A stretch of 32,162 nucleotides of DNA from an uncultured Pelagibacteraceae bacterium (GTDB taxonomy: Bacteria > Pseudomonadota > Alphaproteobacteria > Pelagibacterales > Pelagibacteraceae). Where the stretch lies: the NCBI GenBank assembly GCA_902562645.1, contig CACETY010000013.1:1-32162 (forward strand). Direction: 5' to 3'. The notes under the pieces were generated by a model. The model was not told where the DNA came from. It saw only the letters and a program-made list of their open reading frames with translations, and searched no databases. Each line of letters starts with the position of its first letter. The first letter of the stretch is position 1. The position numbers and the translations under genes were made by a program. Shown here in pieces: positions 8,282 through 16,653 of the stretch.

Positions 8282-11200
8282 ATGAATTTAGATTTGTTAG
8301 TTCCAGACATTGGAGATTTTGAAAATGTTGAAATAATTGAAGTACTTGTAAAAAAGGGCGATAAAATTAACAAAAATGACCCTGTCGTAACATTGGAGAG
8401 TGATAAGTCGAGTGTTGAAGTACCATCTGATTATGAAGGTACTGTAGAAAATGTTAAGGTAAAAATTGGTGACAAAGTTTCAAAAGGCGATTTGATATTA
8501 ACATTATCCTCAGACAAAAAAGATAATAAGGAAGAAATTACTAAAACTTTAAATGAAAAAATCCCACCTTCAACTGAGAATTTAATTAAGGAAGCTGAAA
8601 ATGCTACAAAACCTGATAACCAAGTTGAAACAAAAATTATTGAGCCGAAACAGATCAAACAAACTAGACTGATAAATGAAGTTAAGATGGTTAGTAGTAA
8701 TGATGATATTGATCCTGTTGAAACAAAAGAATGGCTAGACTCCTTAAGTGCAGTCCTACAAAATGATGGTTCAGAAAGAGCTCACTTTTTAATTAAACAA
8801 TTAATTGATCAATCTTACAAAGCTGGATCAAAAATTCCTCATACCCAAACTACTCCATACGTAAATACTGTACCTCCTGAGGAAGAAAAAAGATCTCCAG
8901 GAGATCAAAATATAGAACGTAAGTTAAGATCATTAATAAGATGGAATGCTGCGGCTATGGTAGTTCGAGCAAATAAAAAATATCCTGAACTTGGTGGGCA
9001 CATAGGAACATTTGCATCTGCAGCAACATTATATGATGTAGGAATGAATCATTTTTGGAGAGCAAAAAATAATAAATTCGGAGGTGATCTAGTATATTTT
9101 CAAGGTCATAGTGCACCTGGTATGTATGCAAGAGCTTTTCTTGAGGGAAGATTAAATGAAAAACAACTAGATAGATTTAGACAAGAGGTAAAAACAGGAG
9201 GTCTTTCTTCGTACCCTCATCCTTGGTTAATGCCTAATTTTTGGCAGTTCCCAACTGTTTCAATGGGTATTGGTCCAATGTTAGCAATATATCAAGCAAG
9301 ATTTATGAAATATCTTATTAATAGAGGATTAATTAAAGACGAAGGAAGAAAAGTCTGGGCATTTCTTGGTGATGGAGAAATGGATGAGCCTGAGTCTCTT
9401 GGTGCAATAGGGTTAGCGGCTCGTGAAAATTTAGATAATTTAATATTCGTTGTTAACTGCAATTTACAAAGACTAGATGGTCCGGTTAGAGGAAATGGAA
9501 AAATAATTCAAGAATTAGAGGGAATTTTTAGAGGCGCAGGGTGGAATGTTTTAAAAGTCATTTGGGGTTCTTATTGGGATACTCTTTTAGCAAATGATAA
9601 GACAGGACATTTAGTAAAAATTATGAATGAGACTGTGGATGGTGAATATCAAGCTTTTAAAGCAAGAAATGGACTTTATGTTAGAGAGAAGTTTTTTGGT
9701 AAATATCCTGAAACAACTGAATTAGTCTCATCGATGTCTGATACTGATATTTGGCGATTAAACAGAGGAGGTCATGATCCCCATAAAGTTTATGCTGCTT
9801 ATGATAAGGCGGTCAATCACAAAGGAAGTCCCACAGTTATAATAGCTAAAACGATCAAAGGTTATGGTATGGGAAAAAGTGGGGAAAGTGTAAATACTAC
9901 TCACCAGCAAAAAAAATTAGATGTTGATGATTTGATGTATTACAGGGATAGATTTGATGTTCCTTTAACAGATGCCCAAGTCAAAAATATTGAATATTTC
10001 AAACCAGACGAAAATTCAGAAGAAATAAAATATTTAAAAAAGAGAAGGATAGAATTGGGTGGTTTTATTCCAGAAAGAACATCTTACTCAAAACCAATTA
10101 AAGCTCCAAGTAAGGATATTTTTGATTTTATGAAGACTTCTACTGGTGAAAAAGAAATGTCTACAACAATGGCACTAGTCAGAATGCTAACTAATCTTTT
10201 AAGAGATAAAAATGTTGCTCCTAAATTAGTCCCAATTATTCCAGATGAAGCTAGAACTTTTGGAATGGAAGGTTTCTTTCAAAAAATAGGAATTTATGCT
10301 CATGAGGGTCAAAAATATGAGCCCGAAGACTCAGCACAACTTTCATCATATAGAGAAGAAAAAAGTGGTCAGGTTTTAGAAGAAGGAATTACGGAGGCAG
10401 GATCTATGTCATCTTGGATTGCTGCAGGTACTGCTTACACTAATCATGACATTGAGATGATTCCAATTTATCTTTTCTATTCTATGTTTGGCTTTCAAAG
10501 AATCGGAGATTTTGCTTGGGCAGCTGGAGACAGTCAAGCAAGAGGTTTTTTAATTGGTGCAACAGCTGGAAGAACAACTCTTGCAGGAGAAGGACTTCAG
10601 CATCAAGATGGGCATAGTCATTTACTCGCATCTACAATTCCAAACTGTATATCTTACGATCCTACGTTCCATTATGAATTAGCCGTGATTTTTAGAGAAG
10701 GTTTAAGAAGAATGCATGAAAAAAATGAAAATATTTTTTACTATATTACCACAATGAATGAAAATTATCCTCATCCTGAAATGCCAAAAGATTGTGAAGA
10801 TGGAATTCTAAAGGGAATGTATAAAATAAAAGAGTCATCAAGTTCAAAAGAAGCTAAGATTCAATTGTTGGGATCTGGAACAATACTTAGAGAAATGATG
10901 GCCGCATCAGATATACTTAAAAAAGAATATCAGGTAGACAGTGAAGTTTGGAGCGTCACAAGTTTCAACGAGTTAAGAAAAAATGGAATGGAAGTTGAAA
11001 GACAAAACTTATTAAACCCCTCAGAAACAAACAAAAAATCTTATATAGAGGAGTGTTTGGGAAAACAGCAAGGACCTATCCTTGCAGCTACTGATTATAT
11101 GAGAATTAACGCAGATCAAATAAGATCTTTTACAAAAAAAAGTTTTTATTCTCTAGGTACAGACGGATATGGAAGAAGCGACACAAGAAAAAATTTAAGA

Positions 11201-11347
11201 AGTTTTTTTGAAGTAGATAAAGAACATATAGTTGCTTACAGCCTTAGTGTTTTAGCCAAAGAGCAACTCATCACTTCAAAGTATGCTGAAGAAGCAATAA
11301 AAAAGTATAATATTAATAAAAATAAACCTATGCCAACAAAGGTGTAA
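8282..11347 (+). CDS. aceE: Pyruvate dehydrogenase E1 (homodimeric AceE type) with a fused N-terminal lipoyl domain
   Basis: Thiamine-diphosphate-dependent decarboxylase that oxidises pyruvate and acetylates a lipoyl group, the first step to acetyl-CoA. The protein is 1021 residues. Residues 1-77 form a lipoyl domain (LVPDIGDFENVEIIEVLVKKGD...) with the lipoylation site ESDKSSVEVP, lysine 42. Residues 78-140 are a charged linker. From about 141 (DPVETKEWLDSL) comes a full-length AceE of about 880 residues, with the ThDP motif GDGEMDEPES (363-372) ending in NCNLQRLDGPVRGNGKIIQE. In the usual complex the lipoyl domains sit on E2, so this E1 is unusual. The E2 gene begins on the base after its stop. 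No E3 gene is present. No Shine-Dalgarno is seen. Confidence 0.95.
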   Translation: MNLDLLVPDIGDFENVEIIEVLVKKGDKINKNDPVVTLESDKSSVEVPSDYEGTVENVKVKIGDKVSKGDLILTLSSDKKDNKEEITKTLNEKIPPSTENLIKEAENATKPDNQVETKIIEPKQIKQTRLINEVKMVSSNDDIDPVETKEWLDSLSAVLQNDGSERAHFLIKQLIDQSYKAGSKIPHTQTTPYVNTVPPEEEKRSPGDQNIERKLRSLIRWNAAAMVVRANKKYPELGGHIGTFASAATLYDVGMNHFWRAKNNKFGGDLVYFQGHSAPGMYARAFLEGRLNEKQLDRFRQEVKTGGLSSYPHPWLMPNFWQFPTVSMGIGPMLAIYQARFMKYLINRGLIKDEGRKVWAFLGDGEMDEPESLGAIGLAARENLDNLIFVVNCNLQRLDGPVRGNGKIIQELEGIFRGAGWNVLKVIWGSYWDTLLANDKTGHLVKIMNETVDGEYQAFKARNGLYVREKFFGKYPETTELVSSMSDTDIWRLNRGGHDPHKVYAAYDKAVNHKGSPTVIIAKTIKGYGMGKSGESVNTTHQQKKLDVDDLMYYRDRFDVPLTDAQVKNIEYFKPDENSEEIKYLKKRRIELGGFIPERTSYSKPIKAPSKDIFDFMKTSTGEKEMSTTMALVRMLTNLLRDKNVAPKLVPIIPDEARTFGMEGFFQKIGIYAHEGQKYEPEDSAQLSSYREEKSGQVLEEGITEAGSMSSWIAAGTAYTNHDIEMIPIYLFYSMFGFQRIGDFAWAAGDSQARGFLIGATAGRTTLAGEGLQHQDGHSHLLASTIPNCISYDPTFHYELAVIFREGLRRMHEKNENIFYYITTMNENYPHPEMPKDCEDGILKGMYKIKESSSSKEAKIQLLGSGTILREMMAASDILKKEYQVDSEVWSVTSFNELRKNGMEVERQNLLNPSETNKKSYIEECLGKQQGPILAATDYMRINADQIRSFTKKSFYSLGTDGYGRSDTRKNLRSFFEVDKEHIVAYSLSVLAKEQLITSKYAEEAIKKYNINKNKPMPTKV

Positions 11348-12274
11348 ATGTCTGATCAATCTAACAAAATATCTGCAAGTCCAAAAGTTAGAAAGTTTGC
11401 TAGAGAATTAGGTGTTGATATAAGTAATGTTAAAGGTTCGGAAAGATTAGGTAGGGTTGTAGAAAAAGATTTAAAAGAATTTGTTTCGTCTAACATTAAT
11501 CAAACATATGATGTAAAAGATAGTAAAAATGAAAAAGTTATCAAAAGTGAATATCAACATTCAGATTTTGGAGAAATTGAAATTAAAGACCTTCCTAGAG
11601 TAAAAAAAATTGCTGCTCCTCATTTAGTCAACTCTTGGACTAATATTCCACATGTAACAAATCATGACGAAGCTGATATTACTGAGATGGAAGAGTTTAG
11701 AAGTTCACTTAAAGATAATTACACTAGAGAAAAAATAAAAATTACTCCACTTGCATTTATTATAAAAGCATTAGTAATATCACTAAGAAAATTTCCATCT
11801 TTTAATTCATCAATAGATGATATTGAAAATGGTAAAATTACATTTAAAAAGTATTTTCATATCGGCATTGCAGTTGATACCCAACATGGACTTATGGTCC
11901 CCAAGATTAGAGACGCCAATCAAAAAGATATAAAAGAGTTAAGTAAGGACTTAAAAAAAGTAAGTGATGATTGCAGAAATTTAAAAATTGATAAAAAAGA
12001 ATTTTTTGGAGGATCAATGACTATTACTAGTTTAGGTGGAATTGGTGGATCATTCTTTACACCAATAATTAATTTTCCAGAAGTTGCAATCCTTGGAATT
12101 GGCAGAAGCTATAAAAAACAGGTATTTATAGATGGAAAATTTGTTCCAAGAACTATGTTACCTTTATCACTCTCATATGATCATCGAATTATAGACGGAG
12201 CTGAGGCTGCTAAATTTAATAATGAATTAAAAGATAATTTAGGAGCAAATTTTGCTTACAACCTAAGTAAATGA
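11348..12274 (+). CDS. Dihydrolipoamide acetyltransferase E2 core without a lipoyl domain
   Basis: Transfers the acetyl group from the lipoyl arm to CoA and forms the core of the pyruvate dehydrogenase complex. The protein is only 308 residues. It opens directly with a peripheral subunit-binding domain (ISASPKVRKFARELGVDISNVKGS, residues 8-45). A short linker leads to the catalytic domain from about residue 75 to the end. The active site DHRIIDG has His279 and Asp283. No DKA- or DKS-type lipoylation motif is present anywhere, and typical E2 chains are 400-600 residues with one to three lipoyl domains. The missing domain is found at the N-terminus of the upstream E1. The stop TGA overlaps the next ATG by four bases (ATGA). 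Confidence 0.92.
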   Translation: MSDQSNKISASPKVRKFARELGVDISNVKGSERLGRVVEKDLKEFVSSNINQTYDVKDSKNEKVIKSEYQHSDFGEIEIKDLPRVKKIAAPHLVNSWTNIPHVTNHDEADITEMEEFRSSLKDNYTREKIKITPLAFIIKALVISLRKFPSFNSSIDDIENGKITFKKYFHIGIAVDTQHGLMVPKIRDANQKDIKELSKDLKKVSDDCRNLKIDKKEFFGGSMTITSLGGIGGSFFTPIINFPEVAILGIGRSYKKQVFIDGKFVPRTMLPLSLSYDHRIIDGAEAAKFNNELKDNLGANFAYNLSK

Positions 12275-13371
12275 TTACAAAAATTGATATATTACCAGAT
12301 GATCTTCAAGTCCATTTTAGTGGAGAAAACTCAGAAATTTTTCCAAATATTTGGTTGAGAGATCATGCAAAAGATGAGCAAAATTGGGATAAAAGGTCTA
12401 GTCAAAGAAAGACTTTTACTGCATCTTTAGATCTAAATTTAAAAATAAAAAACGCTCAAATATTAGAAAATGGCAAATATTTGAGTATTGCTTGGCCTGA
12501 TCTAGAAAAACCAGTCCAATATTCATTTGAATTTCTAATCAATAACAAAATAGATAAAAAAAGAGAAACAAAATCAAAATTAAAAATTTGGGGATTAAAT
12601 GAAATTCACCAAGAGATATTTGTAGATTATAATTCTATCTTATCAAATGATGGATTTAAAAACTTTTTAAAAAGTCTACATACTTATGGTTTTTTAGTAA
12701 TTAGAAATTGTGAAACAAATTTAAAATGTGTTGAAAAAATTGCTAATAAAATTGGATATGTAAGAAATTCTATATTCGGAGGACTGTGGAGTTTTGAGTC
12801 TGACGAAAATAAGGCTGACAGCGCTTATACTCAAGAAGAGTTAAGACCACATACAGACTCGACATATAGTAATGATGCTCCAGGGTTACAATTATTATTG
12901 TGTTGTGATTATGATGCTAAGGGTGGTGAGTCAATAATGGTTGATGGATTAAAGATTGCTGAAACAATCAAAAAAGAAGATCCGCAAATGTATGATTTGC
13001 TTACAAAAATAAATGTAAAGGGTAATTACATTGGTGATGGAGTTTTTCTAGAAGCTGAAAGACCAATATTTAAATTAAATAAAAATAAAGAAATTACTCA
13101 AGTGAGTTTTAACAATTACGATCGAGCACCGTTTAGATTTGAAAAGGATTTAACTTTAAAGTTTTACGAAGCTATTAAAAAATTTGATCTACTTGCTAAT
13201 AATAAAGATTACCAATGGAGACATATACTAAAACCTGGAGAGCTTTTAATATTTAATAATTGGCGAATACTTCATGGAAGAGGATCATTTAGTGGAGTGA
13301 GAAAAATGTCTGGATGTTATATTAACAAAGAAGATTTTGATAGTTCTTGTAAGATGAACGGAATAAATTAA
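12271..13371 (+). CDS. Gamma-butyrobetaine / trimethyllysine hydroxylase-like 2-oxoglutarate Fe(II) dioxygenase
   Basis: Predicted non-haem iron oxygenase that hydroxylates a small substrate, using 2-oxoglutarate and oxygen. At 366 residues it has the two-part layout of carnitine-pathway hydroxylases. An N-terminal GBBH-like domain (about residues 1-95, FPNIWLRDH) precedes a TauD-like domain. Iron ligands are in LRPHTDSTYSNDAPG (His194, Asp196) and NNWRILHGRGSF (His335). The cysteines that bind zinc after WLRD in many relatives are absent: the sequence reads WLRDHAKDEQNWDKRSS. The exact substrate (gamma-butyrobetaine, trimethyllysine or another) cannot be decided. The ATG overlaps the E2 stop, so it is probably translated from the pyruvate dehydrogenase message. 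Confidence 0.8.
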   Translation: MITKIDILPDDLQVHFSGENSEIFPNIWLRDHAKDEQNWDKRSSQRKTFTASLDLNLKIKNAQILENGKYLSIAWPDLEKPVQYSFEFLINNKIDKKRETKSKLKIWGLNEIHQEIFVDYNSILSNDGFKNFLKSLHTYGFLVIRNCETNLKCVEKIANKIGYVRNSIFGGLWSFESDENKADSAYTQEELRPHTDSTYSNDAPGLQLLLCCDYDAKGGESIMVDGLKIAETIKKEDPQMYDLLTKINVKGNYIGDGVFLEAERPIFKLNKNKEITQVSFNNYDRAPFRFEKDLTLKFYEAIKKFDLLANNKDYQWRHILKPGELLIFNNWRILHGRGSFSGVRKMSGCYINKEDFDSSCKMNGIN

Positions 13372-13393
13372 TTTAATAATTTAATTTAATAAA

Positions 13394-14278
13394 ATGACAA
13401 AATCTCTTTCTATGATCTGCGCACTAGTTACAACTTTTATCTGGGGTACAGCATTTATTGCACAAGATACCGGTATGGACAACATCGGTCCTTTAACATT
13501 TAATTCAGCAAGATTTGTTGTAGGATTTTTAACTATTTTACCGCTAGCGATACTCTTTGAAAGAAAGAAAATTAGGGTAGAGATACTCTCAAAATCAAAA
13601 CTTTTTATAAAATATTTAGTTTTTATGGGAGTTTCACTTTTCTTAGGAACTTTTTTACAACAAGCCGCACTTCAATACACAAATATTGCAAATGCTGCAT
13701 TTTTTACAGTATTTTATGTTCCTATAGTTCCAATTTTATTATTTTTTATTTACTCAAAAAAAGTCCATTGGAGCATTTGGCCTGCAATTGGTCTTTGTGT
13801 TTTAGGTGTATATCTCCTAAGTGATTTTTCCAACTCAGAAATAATGTTAGGTGACGGTTTAGTTATTTTATGTTCCGTATTTTGGGCATTGCATATAATT
13901 TTTGCAGGTAAATTCATGGAAGAATTTGATATTCCAATGTTCTATGCAGCATTACAGGCTTTATTTGTGGCAACGCTCTCAATAATTTTTTCATATGCAT
14001 TTGAGGAAATTAATATTTCTAAAATTTTATTGGAAAGTAGTTCAATACTTTATGCTGGCGCATTATCAGGTGGAATAGCCTTTACATTACAAATGTTTGC
14101 TCAAAAAAATATAGAGGAGGCACCTGCTGCAATTATTTATTCTTTAGAGGGAGTGTTTGCAGCAATTGCTGGATGGATAATTCTTAATCAGTTTTTAACT
14201 ACGAATAATATGATTGGATGTTTTTTAATATTGGTGGCTGTAATTTCTTCTCAAATTTCTCCAAGCACCAAAACTTAA
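13394..14278 (+). CDS. EamA/DMT-family permease
   Basis: Integral membrane carrier of the drug/metabolite transporter superfamily, 294 residues with about ten hydrophobic segments in two EamA repeats. The first repeat begins CALVTTFIWGTAFIAQDTG, and the second GLVILCSVFWALHIIFAGKF. The end of the second repeat carries EEAPAAIIYSLEGVFAAIAGW, the usual Glu-containing helix 9 block. Substrate is unknown; family members export amino acids or other metabolites. It follows the oxygenase by 22 bases with no Shine-Dalgarno. Its stop codon overlaps the stop of the convergent uppP gene at a shared TTAA. Confidence 0.87.
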   Translation: MTKSLSMICALVTTFIWGTAFIAQDTGMDNIGPLTFNSARFVVGFLTILPLAILFERKKIRVEILSKSKLFIKYLVFMGVSLFLGTFLQQAALQYTNIANAAFFTVFYVPIVPILLFFIYSKKVHWSIWPAIGLCVLGVYLLSDFSNSEIMLGDGLVILCSVFWALHIIFAGKFMEEFDIPMFYAALQALFVATLSIIFSYAFEEINISKILLESSSILYAGALSGGIAFTLQMFAQKNIEEAPAAIIYSLEGVFAAIAGWIILNQFLTTNNMIGCFLILVAVISSQISPSTKT

Positions 14279-15042
14279 GAATATGCAATTACAAAAAGAA
14301 TTAATGCAAGAAATGTTCTGTAATAAACAAAAAGGTTTAAATTAAAATTTCTTACATAAATCAAAAAATATTTTATTGTTAAATAAGAAAAAACAAACGA
14401 TAATAATACTGCAAATATAAACAAAAAATTCATATCTATATTTGTATTAACAATATCTTTCATGCTTAGTACACTTGCTCCAGCTAATGCAGGTATGGAT
14501 AAGTAAAAGGATATTTTAGAAGAATCTACTCTATCAAAATTTAAAAATCTTGATGTAGTAATTATAATTCCAGATCTACTAACTCCAGGAATAATAGCCA
14601 ATATTTGAAAAATACCTATTAGTAAAATATTTTTAAGATTTAAATTATCATTAATTTTATTTTTAATTATAGATCTGTCAGCAATAAACAATAATATTCC
14701 AAATATTAATGTAGTCCAAGCTATCACTTTTAAATTTCTTAAATTTTCAATTAGACCTGATGAATAAAAAAAGTAGCCAACAATAATTAATGGAATTGAT
14801 CCTAAAACTATCAAAAGGAATAAAGATTTATTTTTGGTTATATTTAATAAATCTTTTCTAAAATAAAAAATAATTGCTAAAAGCGACCCTAAATGGAGGC
14901 TTATATCTAATTGAAGTGAGCTAACATTAAAATTAGAAACCTTTGAAATTATAATGAGATGAGCAGAGGAACTTACAGGGATAAACTCAGCAACTCCTTG
15001 AATGAATGCTAATATTGATGTTTCTATATATTTTGAAATCAT
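14275..15042 (-). CDS. uppP: Undecaprenyl-diphosphatase
   Basis: Membrane phosphatase that converts undecaprenyl diphosphate to the monophosphate, recycling the lipid carrier for peptidoglycan and polysaccharides; its loss or excess alters bacitracin tolerance. The protein is 255 residues, slightly short for the family. Motif 1 reads QGVAEFIPVSSSAHL (residues 15-29, with Glu19, Ser25 and His28). Motif 2 reads PGVSRSG (152-158, Arg156 in the core). The first position of motif 1 is Gln where many relatives have Glu. About seven to eight membrane segments are predicted. The gene is divergent from gltD and overlaps the EamA gene by four bases at the 3' end. Confidence 0.92.
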   Translation of the reverse strand: MISKYIETSILAFIQGVAEFIPVSSSAHLIIISKVSNFNVSSLQLDISLHLGSLLAIIFYFRKDLLNITKNKSLFLLIVLGSIPLIIVGYFFYSSGLIENLRNLKVIAWTTLIFGILLFIADRSIIKNKINDNLNLKNILLIGIFQILAIIPGVSRSGIIITTSRFLNFDRVDSSKISFYLSIPALAGASVLSMKDIVNTNIDMNFLFIFAVLLSFVFSYLTIKYFLIYVRNFNLNLFVYYRTFLALILFVIAYS

Positions 15043-15096
15043 TTGAGAATTGAATAGATAGTTAAAAGATTACTTAAATAAGGCAATTACTATTAC

Positions 15097-15111
15097 GCAT
15101 AGCTACTATGC
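15097..15111. repeat. Small perfect hairpin in the uppP-gltD intergenic region
   Basis: Arms GCATAG and CTATGC enclose the three-base loop CTA. It lies between the divergent uppP and gltD starts and could be a protein-binding site or an RNA stem in the uppP leader. No T-run follows. A second, weaker stem (AAAAAAC/GTTTTTT, 15130-15146) lies 18 bases downstream. Confidence 0.3.
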
Positions 15112-15154
15112 AAATTTGAGAAAAATGAGAAAAAACGTGGTTTTTTAAAAATAT

Positions 15155-15182
15155 ATGTCAGAATATATTACCTAGTTATACT
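15155..15182 (+). promoter_or_regulatory. Candidate sigma70 promoter of gltDB
   Basis: ATGTCA (15155-15160) and TATACT (15177-15182), spaced 16 bases, match the consensus at 4 and 5 of 6 positions. The start of transcription would be near 15189, giving a leader of about 30 bases. I see no sigma54-type GG...GC element. Confidence 0.3.
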
Positions 15183-15219
15183 TTATAGGTATTTAAAATT
15201 CATATATAAGCCGACTCCG

Positions 15220-16653
15220 ATGACAAATAAAATGCTTCAATTTGTAGATATAGGTCAACAAAATCCACCTAAAAGAGATAAATCTCAGAGAAAAGAGGAT
15301 TTCGGCGAGATATATCAAGAATTTATTCATGATAGAGCTAAAGAGCAGTCTAGTAGATGTTCACAGTGTGGCGTCCCTTTTTGTCAGGTTCATTGTCCTT
15401 TAAGCAATAATATTCCAGATTGGTTGAAACTCACTGCAGAAGGAAGGTATGAAGAGGCATATCACTTATCACAAAGCACAAATAATATGCCAGAAGTATG
15501 CGGAAGAATTTGTCCTCAGGACAGACTATGTGAGGGGAATTGTGTAATAGAACAGTCAGGGCATGGAACTGTTACTATAGGATCAATTGAAAAATATCTA
15601 ACTGACAAGGCATGGGAAAATGGATGGGTTAAACCAATAAAAGTAAAAATTGAAAATGAACAAAGTGTTGGGATAATAGGTGCGGGACCTGCAGGGTTAG
15701 CTTGCGGAGAAGAGCTTAGAAAAAAAGGATATCAAGTAACAATATATGACAGATATGATAGAGCTGGTGGATTACTTATTTATGGAATTCCAAACTTCAA
15801 ATTAGAGAAACATGTAGTTGAAAGAAGAATTAAACTTCTAAAAGATGGAGGAATAAACTTTGTAAACAATTTTGAAGTTGGTAAAGACTCTACCCTTAAA
15901 GAGCTACAATCAAAACATGATGCAATCTTAATTTCTACAGGTGTTTACAAACCCAGAGAAGTAAATTTACCAGGAAATGACTTAAGCAATATTTTTCCTG
16001 CAATGGAATTCCTAACAGCATCAAATAAAAAAGGCTTGGGTGATAAAGTTGAAATGTTTGACAATGGTACACTAAATGCTGAAGGAAAAGATGTTGTAGT
16101 TATAGGTGGAGGAGACACAGCAATGGATTGTGTAAGGACATCAGTTCGACAAAAAGCTAAATCTGTAAAATGTTTATACAGAAGAGATAGAGAAAATATG
16201 CCTGGTTCTGCTAGGGAAGTAGGAAATGCAGAAGAAGAAGGTGTGGAATTTATTTGGTTGAGTAATCCAAAGGAATTTAAAGGTTCAAATAAAGTTAAGA
16301 GTATTATGGTTGATAAAATGAAATTAACTGATCCTGATGATAGTGGAAGACGAAAACCAGTTGTAGAAGAAAACTCAGAATTTGAAATAAAAGCTGATTT
16401 AGTGATTAAGTCTCTAGGATTTGATCCAGAGGACTTACCTATTCTTTTTCAAGAGCCAAGATTAAAAGTTTCACAATGGGGAACTATTAAGGCTGACTTT
16501 GATACATTAGAAACAAGTATTCCTGGTGTATTTGCAGCAGGAGATATTGTTCGAGGAGCATCATTAGTTGTGTGGGCTATTAAAGATGGAAGAGATGCAG
16601 CAACTTCAATCGAAAGTTTTCTTCAATCAAAACAAAAAATGAAAGTTGCATAA
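15220..16653 (+). CDS. gltD: Glutamate synthase (NADPH) small subunit
   Basis: Beta subunit of GOGAT. It takes electrons from NADPH through FAD and passes them via iron-sulfur centres to GltB for glutamate formation. At 477 residues it is full length. Cysteines for two [4Fe-4S] clusters lie at 47, 50, 55, 59 and 94, 98, 104, 108 (CSQCGVPFCQVHCP and CGRICPQDRLCEGNC). The FAD Rossmann motif VGIIGAGPAG lies near residue 150. The NADPH motif VVIGGGDTAMDC lies near 293. The C-terminal FAD block is GVFAAGDIVRGASLVVWAI. It precedes gltB, and the two share one base in a TAATG junction. No Shine-Dalgarno precedes the start. Confidence 0.95.
   Translation: MTNKMLQFVDIGQQNPPKRDKSQRKEDFGEIYQEFIHDRAKEQSSRCSQCGVPFCQVHCPLSNNIPDWLKLTAEGRYEEAYHLSQSTNNMPEVCGRICPQDRLCEGNCVIEQSGHGTVTIGSIEKYLTDKAWENGWVKPIKVKIENEQSVGIIGAGPAGLACGEELRKKGYQVTIYDRYDRAGGLLIYGIPNFKLEKHVVERRIKLLKDGGINFVNNFEVGKDSTLKELQSKHDAILISTGVYKPREVNLPGNDLSNIFPAMEFLTASNKKGLGDKVEMFDNGTLNAEGKDVVVIGGGDTAMDCVRTSVRQKAKSVKCLYRRDRENMPGSAREVGNAEEEGVEFIWLSNPKEFKGSNKVKSIMVDKMKLTDPDDSGRRKPVVEENSEFEIKADLVIKSLGFDPEDLPILFQEPRLKVSQWGTIKADFDTLETSIPGVFAAGDIVRGASLVVWAIKDGRDAATSIESFLQSKQKMKVA

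Noticed and set aside
15130..15146. AAAAAAC-GTG-GTTTTTT stem as an intrinsic terminator
   Set aside because: The stem is almost all A-T, the T-run is part of the stem itself, and no gene ends just upstream on either strand.
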